This document shows, piece by piece, positions 16,900 through 23,827 of a DNA stretch of 64,000 nt. Under the pieces are notes generated by a model. It saw nothing but the letters and a program-made list of their open reading frames with translations. It ran no database searches and was not told where the DNA came from. Source of the stretch: Clostridium sp. BNL1100 (GTDB taxonomy: Bacteria; Bacillota; Clostridia; Acetivibrionales; DSM-1351); contig NC_016791.1 of the NCBI RefSeq assembly GCF_000244875.1, forward strand, positions 1,865,001-1,929,000. Direction: 5' to 3'. A program made the position numbers and the translations under genes. The first letter of the stretch is position 1. Each line of letters begins with the position of its first letter.

Positions 16900-18094
16900 C
16901 TTATTTATTAACACATTTAACTGCTACCCATATGAGTATTTTTTTGAGAATTCGGACAATATGCCTAAAATAGATAATTATATTGCATTTGATTTTTTTA
17001 ACATCTTTTGTTCGATTTATTATTCAGATATAATGACATCAATTAGTGGGTCTGATGGAGGACATAGAAATATAAAAATAGATATACCCGTTTCTGATTT
17101 ACAAACTTGGAATGATAATAAATCAATTATAGAAAAAATAGCAAAATTTATGTCTGAAGATAATTGGGACGTTACATTTTTGCAAGGAAATTATTCTTTT
17201 AAAGAATGTTTAAATATTAAAAAACCATTAGATTATAAAAATGTTTCTCTATACTCTGGAGGCTTGGATTCTCTGGCTGGAGCATATAATAATTTCGTAA
17301 ATAACAAAAAAACAATTTATTGTGGATATAAGCTTAATACACATGAACAGCATTACCAACAAGAAACTATTAGTTATCTACAAGGCGATTTTGATAAGTT
17401 TTTATTTAATAAAATTAGTGGAAGAAAAATAACTCCAACCCAAAGAACCAGGTCTTTATTATTTTTTTGTCTTGCAACTTTAACGGCAATTTCATACAAT
17501 ATAAAAATCATATATTTGTATGAAAATGGTGTTTTGTCTCTTAATCCTGAGGGTTATTCCAGACAGACTACAAAAACTACACACCCTAAGACAGTATATT
17601 TATTTAATATGTTACTTAAGAATATTGGATTTGATGTAAAGATAGAACACCCCTTTTTATTTAAAACAAAGGGTGAAATAATAAAAATGCTCGATACTAA
17701 TTATAAAAATATTATTAAACTTACATATACATGTGGAATGTCAAGATTAAATAGAAATTATAAATCAAGTTTACATTGTGGAGTTTGTATTCCTTGTACT
17801 TTAAGGAAAATATCACTAGCTGCATATGATTTGGAAGAATATGATCGCGAGTATGAAATTCCATATGGTATAAATGTCAATGAAACAAAGTACATTCATA
17901 GAGGTGAGTATAAATCATCCAATGAATATTTTAGATTAATAAAAAGAAAAATAGATAATAGAGAAATATTTAACGAAATCGATTTAAGACCTGAATATTA
18001 TGAGGACTCAGACTACTTATCGTTGACTAAAGAGCTTCTTACAAGGTTTAGTGAAGAAGTAGATGTTTATTACAGTAAATATAATATTATTTAA
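16892..18094 (+). CDS. qatC: QatC-like protein (QueC-family PP-loop enzyme)
   Basis: A 400-residue protein with an N-terminal extension of about 110 residues, a PP-loop ATP-binding motif SGGLDS (122-127), and a zinc site C281, C296, C299 and C302 (CGVCIPCTLRK) as in QueC. It is much longer than the housekeeping QueC at 3262 and only distantly similar. The start ATG 16892 lies inside the end of the preceding gene, with AAAAGGGGA upstream. In Qat anti-phage systems this component is essential, and QueC-like defence enzymes are reported to make deazaguanine-type protein modifications. Its substrate here is inferred. Confidence 0.85.
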   Translation: MNNLFINTFNCYPYEYFFENSDNMPKIDNYIAFDFFNIFCSIYYSDIMTSISGSDGGHRNIKIDIPVSDLQTWNDNKSIIEKIAKFMSEDNWDVTFLQGNYSFKECLNIKKPLDYKNVSLYSGGLDSLAGAYNNFVNNKKTIYCGYKLNTHEQHYQQETISYLQGDFDKFLFNKISGRKITPTQRTRSLLFFCLATLTAISYNIKIIYLYENGVLSLNPEGYSRQTTKTTHPKTVYLFNMLLKNIGFDVKIEHPFLFKTKGEIIKMLDTNYKNIIKLTYTCGMSRLNRNYKSSLHCGVCIPCTLRKISLAAYDLEEYDREYEIPYGINVNETKYIHRGEYKSSNEYFRLIKRKIDNREIFNEIDLRPEYYEDSDYLSLTKELLTRFSEEVDVYYSKYNII

Positions 18095-18111
18095 AAGGTG
18101 GTGAAAAACAA

Positions 18112-18876
18112 ATGGCATTTATTGATTTCCATGTTCATATTGATTTCTATGATAATCCATGGAAAATAATTAATGCCTACGAAGATAGGGGCATCTATGC
18201 ATTATTTGTAACTAATTTGCCGGAAATATACGAAAAACATTTAGCCAATTACGGTAATTTTAAATACGTAAAATTGGCTCTAGGATATCATCCAGAAATT
18301 ATTAGTGAATATCCGCTTAATGAGGAATGTTTTTATAAAAACCTTAGATATACTAACTATATAGGTGAGGTAGGGTTGGATTTTACAGGGTGTAATGAAT
18401 TAGATAAAAAAAAACAAGTTCAGTACTTTAAATCAATTTGTGAAATTGTAAAAGGAAAATCAAAAATCTTGTCCATTCATTCTAGAAAAGCAGAAAATAT
18501 TGTTTTGCAAATTTTGAAAGATAACGATATTGAATTTGCAGTATTCCATTGGTATTCAGGAAGTATTAGCCTTATTAAGTCAATAATTGATAATGGATAT
18601 TACTTTTCAGTTAATTATGGCATGCTAAATAGTAAATCTGGACGAAATATTTTAAGTCATATTCCTAAAAATAAAATTTTGTTTGAGACGGATGGACCTT
18701 TTATCAGGAAGGATAAAAAAGTGGTTTCACCCGATGATATCCCCCAAATTTATAAAGAGTTTAATGAATTTTATGGAATTAATGATTTTGGAGATATTGT
18801 ATATTACAACTTCAAAAAATTACTTCATGATAGAATGATCAAAGAAACTAAATCTAAATTTCTAATTGAAAACTAA
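18112..18876 (+). CDS. qatD: QatD-like TatD family metal-dependent hydrolase
   Basis: A 254-residue TIM-barrel metallohydrolase of the TatD DNase family. Metal ligands are visible: H7 and H9 (DFHVH), E86 (GEVGLD), H123 (SIHSR), H146 (FHWYSG) and D194 (FETDGPF). The gene starts 18 nt after qatC behind AAAAGGTGGTGA. A TatD nuclease next to a QueC-like protein is the signature that defines the Qat defence system. A terminator directly follows, so the cassette ends here. Confidence 0.88.
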   Translation: MAFIDFHVHIDFYDNPWKIINAYEDRGIYALFVTNLPEIYEKHLANYGNFKYVKLALGYHPEIISEYPLNEECFYKNLRYTNYIGEVGLDFTGCNELDKKKQVQYFKSICEIVKGKSKILSIHSRKAENIVLQILKDNDIEFAVFHWYSGSISLIKSIIDNGYYFSVNYGMLNSKSGRNILSHIPKNKILFETDGPFIRKDKKVVSPDDIPQIYKEFNEFYGINDFGDIVYYNFKKLLHDRMIKETKSKFLIEN

Positions 18877-18878
18877 TT

Positions 18879-18920
18879 AAATAAAAACATATGTCAATCT
18901 AAGGGCATATGTTTTTATTT
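18879..18920 (+). terminator. Terminator of the Qat-type cassette
   Basis: Perfect 15-bp stem: 18879-18893 (AAATAAAAACATATG) with 18906-18920 (CATATGTTTTTATTT). The T-rich arm provides the U tract. It begins 3 nt after the qatD stop. Confidence 0.85.
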
Positions 18921-18935
18921 AATATAATCTAGGTT

Positions 18936-19027
18936 AAATGAAAAAGTAAATTCCAGTATGCCTTAAACGAATTTAATCTTGCAATCTGGACGTTAATCTT
19001 ACACAACCGGAATTTACTTTTTCATTT
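18936..19027. repeat. 19-bp perfect inverted repeat with 54-nt loop
   Basis: AAATGAAAAAGTAAATTCC at 18936-18954 is the exact reverse complement of 19009-19027. The 54-nt interior has no coding capacity. It could be a miniature element, a structured RNA or a protein-binding site. It lies outside any gene between the Qat cassette and the excisionase-like gene. Confidence 0.7.
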
Positions 19028-19048
19028 TTATTAGTGATTTCTAAATAT

Positions 19049-19250
19049 TTAGATCGCAATTGCCTGATTATACGAAACAGTAATCTGATTGCCTATTTTT
19101 TCATCAAGTTTGTCGACGTTTGTTTCAGGTTTCTTATCAGTTCGAAACTTTCCTGAAGTTACGGAGACAAAGATAGATACAGTTAAAGTTTTTAGCTCTA
19201 AATATATATTTACGAATTCTTGATATAGGATGAACTTGCAATCAACAGAC
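19049..19250 (-). pseudogene. Coding remnant, minus strand
   Basis: A frame open for about 65 codons on the minus strand with no start codon. It contains EFVNIYLELKTLTVSIFVSV and KPETNVDKLDEKIGNQITVS, ending NQAIAI and a TAA at 19051-19049. Its composition looks like real protein rather than noise. I do not recognise the family. It appears to be the 3' end of a lost gene. Confidence 0.35.
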
Positions 19251-19270
19251 TATCAAATTGATAGTCTGTT
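19244..19270 (+). terminator. Palindromic terminator-like hairpin
   Basis: AACAGACTATCAA (19244-19256) and TTGATAGTCTGTT (19258-19270) form a perfect 13-bp inverted repeat, followed by TTGTTC. No gene directly precedes it on the plus strand. A terminator or protein-binding palindrome are both possible. Confidence 0.5.
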
Positions 19271-19541
19271 TTGTTCAATTCAGGTACAAGTGATACAATA
19301 AAATCAAATCACGAACTCGTGAAAAGTGTTCACTAACTCCTGAATAGAGATAAAGTGTCTTTGCATTTTTGGCTGAACCTAAATCAATTTGAGTTAGGTT
19401 AATAAATCCAGTTTTCGCTTCGCTTTCAAGAAACTGTCACTCCTATTACTTTATGATATTTATTTTATAACCCATCCAATATTAAATTGGGTAGGCAGTT
19501 TTTGTATCGGAAATTTATTTGATAATTTTGGATACTTATTA
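19271..19541. other. Noncoding stretch before the excisionase-like gene
   Basis: No gene seen. It contains short palindromes (for example CACGAACTCGTG near 19310) but no frame with a ribosome site. Confidence 0.5.
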
Positions 19542-19571
19542 TTGACATGTGTAGATACGTTGTGATATAGT
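19542..19571 (+). promoter_or_regulatory. Promoter of the excisionase-like gene
   Basis: TTGACA at 19542-19547, an 18-nt spacer and TATAGT at 19566-19571, ending 23 nt before the ATG at 19595. Confidence 0.65.
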
Positions 19572-19594
19572 TATATATGAAAGGAGGTTGTCTA

Positions 19595-19771
19595 ATGGGT
19601 ATTGATATGTTACCAGAAGTTTTAACGCCAAAACAACTTGCTGAATTTTTACAAGTTAGTGACCAAACAATTAAAAGAGCAATTAAGGCCGGAAAGTTGA
19701 ATGCTTTTAAGGTGGGTAAGGATTGGAGAATTGAAAAGGAAGCAGTAAAACAATGGCTCACAGAAAAATAA
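19595..19771 (+). CDS. xis: Excisionase-family DNA-binding protein
   Basis: A 58-residue protein made of one helix_turn_helix_17/excisionase domain: LTPKQLAEFLQVSDQTIKRA, then KAGKLNAFKVGKDWRIEKEA and VKQWL. It has its own promoter and AAAGGAGG site; ATG 19595 is preferred over the upstream in-frame ATG at 19577. It lies 1.1 kb from attR, a place consistent with a recombination directionality factor for the integrase. Many such domains are only regulators, so the role is inferred. Confidence 0.75.
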   Translation: MGIDMLPEVLTPKQLAEFLQVSDQTIKRAIKAGKLNAFKVGKDWRIEKEAVKQWLTEK

Positions 19772-19785
19772 ACCGTACAATTGTA

Positions 19786-19822
19786 GTAGCCCCTGCAACC
19801 GTCCAAAGTCAGCAGGAGCTAC
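19786..19822 (+). terminator. Hairpin after the excisionase-like gene
   Basis: GTAGCCCCTGC (19786-19796) pairs with GCAGGAGCTAC (19812-19822) with one mismatch. No strong T tract follows, so transcription termination is uncertain. Confidence 0.45.
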
Positions 19823-20127
19823 AAGTGTAAACATATCCTTTTAAGGATAGCTCATATCTATTATACTATTTCTTGAGCTTCCTTCAAGGGCAAATAAAAA
19901 GGAGGAATATCTATGTTAGATGAAAGTATTTTAAATTGTATTTGAAGTTATTCACTTGTGTATACATTTTGTTTCTGTCTGCTTTTGAAGGCTGGACTGT
20001 GAGTCCGACCTTCGTATCTATAAAAAATAATAGGCATTAAACTAATGAGGAACTTATAAAATTACAAAAGCATAAGCAGGACAACCTGAATTAAATAAAT
20101 TAATAAAAAATTTGAGGGGGCTTATGT
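19823..20127 (+). other. Stretch with an abortive frame and a hairpin
   Basis: AAAAAGGAGG precedes an ATG at 19913 whose frame stops after ten codons (MLDESILNCI, 19913-19945), as if a gene had been truncated. A hairpin follows around 19988-20014 (GAAGGCTGGACT / AGTCCGACCTTC). No other gene is seen before 20128. Confidence 0.4.
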
Positions 20128-20550
20128 ATGTTAAATAATGAATGTAATATAGAACAGGCAATAATAACTTTAAGTGACGAAATAGTGGAAATTCAAGACA
20201 ATGTAGAAAAAGTGTGTTTACTAACACAAACATTGGCGGATGAATACTTTGGAAAGTTTAATGAAAAGAAAGAAGAGGATAAATTGTGTATATGGTGGGA
20301 ATTCCCAAGGTATGCAACTTATGCAGGAATAATTAGGGATTATATTTATAAAGTAAAAGATACAATTGATAAGCTATCAGAAATAGAGGATAAAGCTTAT
20401 GAGCGTAGAAAAATAGAACGAATGAATAATTCAGAAGAAACCTTTGTATTACCCGAACTTTCGGAAATGATTAAGGAACAATCAAAGGAAAATCAAGAAA
20501 TGTTATTAGCATTGGCAAAAGGGTTAATGAAAAATCAAAATATAGATTAA
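20128..20550 (+). CDS. Hypothetical helical protein near attR
   Basis: A 140-residue acidic, mostly helical protein starting at ATG 20128 behind GAGGGGGC. Coiled-coil-like heptads run through much of the sequence (VEIQDNVEKVCLLTQTLADE; then IYKVKDTIDKLSEIEDKAYE). No signal peptide, membrane segment or known motif is visible. It is the last gene of the element, about 130 nt from attR. The function is unknown. Confidence 0.65.
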   Translation: MLNNECNIEQAIITLSDEIVEIQDNVEKVCLLTQTLADEYFGKFNEKKEEDKLCIWWEFPRYATYAGIIRDYIYKVKDTIDKLSEIEDKAYERRKIERMNNSEETFVLPELSEMIKEQSKENQEMLLALAKGLMKNQNID

Positions 20551-20613
20551 AAGTATAAAAGCAACGAAAAGGAGAAAAACACCCGATTTTGGCAACTAGT
20601 ATTAGAAAAATAG

Positions 20614-20633
20614 TATTCCGCTAAAATTCCGCT
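20614..20633. repeat. Candidate integrase arm-site repeat, right end
   Basis: TATTCCGCTAAAATTCCGCT, identical to 5395-5414, about 50 bp inside attR. It contains two direct copies of ATTCCGCT. Confidence 0.5.
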
Positions 20634-20643
20634 TTTACATAAC

Positions 20644-20679
20644 AATAGCCACTTCCGAGAAACCTCGAAAGTGGCTATT
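20644..20679 (-). terminator. Element-supplied hairpin behind tRNA-Trp
   Basis: AATAGCCACTT (20644-20654) pairs perfectly with AAGTGGCTATT (20669-20679), with a CGAG/CTCG inner stem. On the minus strand it lies 4 nt after the tRNA CCA end and so takes the place of the original terminator left at 5197-5229. The T tract is weak (GTTATG). Confidence 0.6.
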
Positions 20680-20682
20680 TAC

Positions 20683-20728
20683 TTGGCAGGGGAGACAGGA
20701 CTTGAACCCGCAGCCGACGGTTTTGGAG
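20683..20728. repeat. attR: 46-bp direct repeat inside tRNA-Trp
   Basis: Identical to 5234-5279. The 3' half of the functional tRNA now comes from the element side of the recombination core. Confidence 0.93.
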
Positions 20729-20759
20729 ACCGCTACTCTACCAATTGCGCTACTCCCCT
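20684..20759 (-). tRNA. trnW: tRNA-Trp (CCA anticodon)
   Basis: 76 nt including an encoded CCA. Acceptor stem AGGGGAG / CTCCCCT, D arm AGCGCAATTGGTAGAGT, anticodon arm with loop CTCCAAA giving anticodon CCA (Trp), and T arm GCGGGTTCAAGTCCTGT. It is intact although the element is integrated in it, because the att core restores the 3' half. Confidence 0.96.
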
Positions 20760-20771
20760 AAGACGAATATT

Positions 20772-20801
20772 AGTATACAATAGACTATATAATTTTGTCA
20801 A
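20772..20801 (-). promoter_or_regulatory. Promoter of tRNA-Trp
   Basis: On the minus strand: TTGACA (20801-20796), 18-nt spacer, TATACT (20777-20772), 12 nt before the tRNA 5' end. It lies on the chromosomal side and is unaffected by integration. Confidence 0.8.
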
Positions 20802-20919
20802 TGAAAAAGTTAAAAAATAAGTAAAAATGTTTTTTCCTTGAAAAAACTGTGTATAAAAAGTAAAATTATATAAAGAGGGAACCAAGGAGAAAATAATAAA
20901 GTATACAAAAGAGGCTATA

Positions 20920-21651
20920 ATGAAGGTAAAAGACAATTTTATTATTCTATTTATCATATTTGCCATTTTTGGTATGCTAGTTACAGTACAAATAAGAAGT
21001 ACTGTCAGCATGCAAAAACAGTCTGCTCTTACACTTGATTATAATAGGCTAAAAAGTCAACTGGATACAAGAGTTAAGGAAGGAGAGCAGTATAAGGCAC
21101 AGATAGAAGAACTGGAACATAAAAAGGAAGATTTTCTGAAAGCTTCTCCTGAAACGAATTCCAGTAACAGTTTAAAAAATGAGCTGGATTATCTTAAATT
21201 CATATCAGGATTAACAGATGTGACCGGGGATGGTGTAATAATAACCTTAAATGATGCAGAAAACCCAGACCCTTCAAGTCAAATGAATTATATAATTCAC
21301 GATTACGAGGTTTACGGTATTATAAATGATTTGAGAGATGCCGGAGCACAGGCCATAGCAATAAATGATGAAAGGCTTATTGCAACCAGTGAGCAGATTT
21401 GTGCAGGCCCTACCATAAAAATAAATAAAAACAGGTATGCAGTTCCGTTTGAAATAAAGGCAATTGGCGACCCTGACAAGTTGTATTCTGCAATAAAGGA
21501 TAGTGACGTGGTAAGTGGACTTATTCAATATAAAAAGCGTGTTACTGTAGAACAGAAAAATAACATTGTTATACCAAAATTCATGAATGACATCAATGGA
21601 TTGATTTCCAAGCTGGAGGTAGCAGAGAATGAAAGCAAAAAGGAGCAGTAG
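20920..21651 (+). CDS. DUF881 family membrane-anchored protein
   Basis: A 243-residue protein with one N-terminal membrane helix (about 7-25), a coiled coil (about 35-85) and an extracytoplasmic DUF881 domain (residues about 95-230; signatures GDGVIITLNDA and DLRDAGAQAIAINDERL). DUF881 proteins (YlxW/YlxX-like in Bacillus) usually lie near cell-division or sporulation genes; the molecular function is not established. It overlaps the next gene, a second DUF881 protein, by 23 nt. Confidence 0.85.
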   Translation: MKVKDNFIILFIIFAIFGMLVTVQIRSTVSMQKQSALTLDYNRLKSQLDTRVKEGEQYKAQIEELEHKKEDFLKASPETNSSNSLKNELDYLKFISGLTDVTGDGVIITLNDAENPDPSSQMNYIIHDYEVYGIINDLRDAGAQAIAINDERLIATSEQICAGPTIKINKNRYAVPFEIKAIGDPDKLYSAIKDSDVVSGLIQYKKRVTVEQKNNIVIPKFMNDINGLISKLEVAENESKKEQ

Positions 21652-22333
21652 AAACATATCCATAGCATTAGTATGTGTAATTCTTGGACTTGCACTGTCA
21701 TGGCAGTTTCAAAGTATACGAAATAATGCAAAGGTAATGACATTGGAAAATCAGAAGAAAGATGATCTGGTCGTAAAAATACTAAATGAGCAGAAAAATA
21801 ATGAAAATTTAAGAGCAAAGCTTAATGAATTACAAACCCAATTATCCAAGTTTGAGAATGCAAGAGGTAATTCAGATGAAAATCTAAAACTTTTGTCGGA
21901 TGAAATACAAAAGCTGAAAACAGTTGCAGGGTTATCCATGGTTAAAGGAAGAGGGGTTGTTGTTACCTTCAGCAAAGATGATGCTTTAAGCGTTGAGGAT
22001 GATGATCTTCTATTCGTGTTAAATGAGCTGAGAGCTACAGATGCCCAGGCACTTGCAATAAATGACCAAAGAATAATTGATACAAGTGAAGTCAGAGGAG
22101 CAGGCGGATACATAAATGTTAATGGCAGGCATGTACTTCCACCATATGTTATAAAGGCTATTGTTGATCCTGATGACGCAGTGAATGCGTTAAATATGGT
22201 CGGTGGGGTTTTTGAACAAATTAAAGTATTCGTCGACGTCAGTGTTCAGAAATCAGATAATGTTGAAATTCCTCCAATAGGTGAAGAATTAATAAAGACA
22301 GATAAACTTAAAATAGTAGAAAATAGTAAATAG
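21629..22333 (+). CDS. DUF881 family membrane-anchored protein, second copy
   Basis: A 234-residue paralogue of the preceding gene: N-terminal membrane helix (about 10-26), coiled coil (35-90), then the DUF881 domain (GRGVVVTFSKDD; ELRATDAQALAINDQRIIDT). The start overlaps the previous gene, so the two are translationally coupled. The pair probably forms a heteromeric complex through the coiled coils (inference). A terminator follows. Confidence 0.85.
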   Translation: MKAKRSSRNISIALVCVILGLALSWQFQSIRNNAKVMTLENQKKDDLVVKILNEQKNNENLRAKLNELQTQLSKFENARGNSDENLKLLSDEIQKLKTVAGLSMVKGRGVVVTFSKDDALSVEDDDLLFVLNELRATDAQALAINDQRIIDTSEVRGAGGYINVNGRHVLPPYVIKAIVDPDDAVNALNMVGGVFEQIKVFVDVSVQKSDNVEIPPIGEELIKTDKLKIVENSK

Positions 22334-22352
22334 ACATAAGACTCACATTGTA

Positions 22353-22399
22353 AGAATCCTTAGAGAGTGATGTAACTCACTTCTTTGAGGATTTTTTTG
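22353..22399 (+). terminator. Terminator after the DUF881 pair
   Basis: AATCCT...AGGATT outer stem with AGTGA...TCACT inner stem, followed by TTTTTT. Confidence 0.8.
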
Positions 22400-22410
22400 T
22401 TATAGGTAAA

Positions 22411-22483
22411 AGTTGTTCTAAAAAGATAGACGAACTATATATAAATATATGAGAAACATTTTATTTCGGATTTTAGAACAACT
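22411..22483. repeat. 13-bp inverted repeat in front of pdaA
   Basis: AGTTGTTCTAAAA (22411-22423) is the exact reverse complement of 22471-22483, separated by 47 nt. The right arm ends about 7 nt before the pdaA ribosome site. It may be a leader structure or a protein-binding site. Confidence 0.6.
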
Positions 22484-22504
22484 GCGATGACGGAGGTAAT
22501 AAGA

Positions 22505-23434
22505 TTGAAAAAAAATAAGGCGATTACCGTAATGGCTTTAATAGTAGGCGTAGCTTTGATTTTTGTATTTTTTACAATAAAGAAATATAGGGATTCAAAT
22601 TCGGATTCCGGGTTTTCTGATATTGGAGGAGTATACAGTGCAAGCAGTAACAAAGTTGATTTTTCTACTGAACTGACAGGAAGACTTGTTGAAGGAAATA
22701 GCTCAGCCACAGAAGGAGAAGTATCCGATAAAAGTTCATATCCAAACGATAAAAAAAGATGCTGGGGCATGGCAAGGCAGTCAAATAATCAAACACCCAG
22801 AGCCGATCCGGGAACTCCTGAGTTGCTTTCAAAATATGGAGCCAAATATCTTGGAGATATAAGTAAAAAGATAATTTACCTTACATTTGATGAGGGCTAT
22901 GAAAATGGCTATACAGGGCAAATTCTTGATACGCTAAAGGACAATAATGTAAAGGCAGCTTTTTTTATAACAGGTCCGTATCTTAAAGAGCATCAGGATT
23001 TAGTACGCAGGATGGTTGAGGAAGGACACACCGTTGGAAACCATACAATACACCACCCAAGTCTGCCGGAAAAAAGTGATACCCAAATTGAAGAGGAAGT
23101 GGTGGGCCTGGAGCGTGCTTTTACAGAAAAATTCGGTGTAAAAATGAATTTTCTCAGGCCACCAAAAGGCGAATACAGTGAACGTACCCTGAGTATTACA
23201 AATAAGCTTGGATATTGCAACCTTTTCTGGAGTTTTGCATATGATGACTGGTACAGGGATAAGGTAAGAGGTCCTGAATATACATATAAGGTAGTAATGC
23301 GTAATCTCCATAATGGTGAAATTATGTTGCTTCATGCGGTGTCTAAAGATAATGCAGATGCGTTAGGCATGATTATCAAAGGTGCACGTGAAAATGGCTA
23401 TGAGTTTGGTAACGTTCAGGAGCTGGCAAATTAA
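22505..23434 (+). CDS. pdaA: Delta-lactam-forming peptidoglycan de-N-acetylase PdaA
   Basis: A 309-residue secreted or membrane-anchored polysaccharide deacetylase. N-terminal signal anchor (about 8-26), a low-complexity linker, then an NodB domain: TFDEGYENGYT, NHTIHHPS (metal histidines), RPPKGEYSE, SFAYDDWYRD and LLHAVSKDNADAL. The last and the ENGYT extension mark the PdaA type, which makes muramic delta-lactam in spore cortex. The TTG at 22505 follows CGGAGGTAA and is preferred over ATG 22487. The usual TFDDG/TFDNG is TFDEG here. Confidence 0.88.
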   Translation: MKKNKAITVMALIVGVALIFVFFTIKKYRDSNSDSGFSDIGGVYSASSNKVDFSTELTGRLVEGNSSATEGEVSDKSSYPNDKKRCWGMARQSNNQTPRADPGTPELLSKYGAKYLGDISKKIIYLTFDEGYENGYTGQILDTLKDNNVKAAFFITGPYLKEHQDLVRRMVEEGHTVGNHTIHHPSLPEKSDTQIEEEVVGLERAFTEKFGVKMNFLRPPKGEYSERTLSITNKLGYCNLFWSFAYDDWYRDKVRGPEYTYKVVMRNLHNGEIMLLHAVSKDNADALGMIIKGARENGYEFGNVQELAN

Positions 23435-23452
23435 ACGATTAGAGGGTTGGAT

Positions 23453-23794
23453 ATGGCGGGGAGAATGAGTTCGGCAGGTAAAAACAAAAATAAGAAAAAC
23501 ACAAAAACTCCTACGGTAAAAAGTAACAAACCTAAGTTCAGAGAAAAAATTACGGAGATGCTTGAGTTACCAAAAGAGATTGTATTAAATATGCCTAAAC
23601 TTGTTATGCTGGGCAACGGGGATGTTATTATCGAAAACTACAAGGGAATTGTAGAGTATGCGGAAGGAGTAATACGTGTAAATACTACGTCCGGGATTAT
23701 TAAATTAACAGGTACCGATATTTATATCAAAGAGATTACTGCAGAAAATATAATGGTATACGGAAACATACTGTCACTTGAATTCCTCAAGTAA
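23453..23794 (+). CDS. yqfC: Sporulation protein YqfC
   Basis: About 113 residues: a basic low-complexity N-terminus, then the YabP/YqfC-family domain (LPKEIVLNMPKLVMLGNGDV; YKGIVEYAEGVIRVNTTSG). In Bacillus yqfC is part of the sigma-E regulon and always precedes yqfD. Here yqfD follows after 33 nt. The ATG at 23453 has AGAGGG 6 nt upstream; TTG 23447 is the alternative. This gene starts the yqfC-to-recO operon. Confidence 0.88.
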   Translation: MAGRMSSAGKNKNKKNTKTPTVKSNKPKFREKITEMLELPKEIVLNMPKLVMLGNGDVIIENYKGIVEYAEGVIRVNTTSGIIKLTGTDIYIKEITAENIMVYGNILSLEFLK

Positions 23795-23827
23795 TTACTT
23801 TCAAGGGAAAATACGGGGGTAACGAAA

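Larger units (their letters stand above)
5234..20728. mobile_element. Integrated prophage-derived or satellite-like element in tRNA-Trp
   Basis: A 15.5-kb element bounded by 46-bp att repeats. Order: HEPN gene pair; integrase and repressor (minus strand); XRE, DNA-binding protein, replisome organizer, proteasome-like fusion and DnaC-like loader; minimal recombinase; coiled-coil protein and HK97-type capsid; holin-like; QatBCD-like cassette; excisionase-like; hypothetical. Terminase, portal, prohead protease, tail and endolysin genes are not seen. Noncoding gaps with short decayed frames (15003-15269, 15612-15896) suggest gene loss. Whether it is a defective prophage or a helper-dependent satellite cannot be settled from sequence alone. 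Confidence 0.9.

Noticed and set aside
5234-20728. Complete functional prophage
   Set aside because: Terminase, portal, protease, tail and endolysin genes are not found in any frame.
5234-20728. Integrative conjugative element
   Set aside because: No relaxase, coupling protein or type IV secretion gene is present; the core genes are phage-type.
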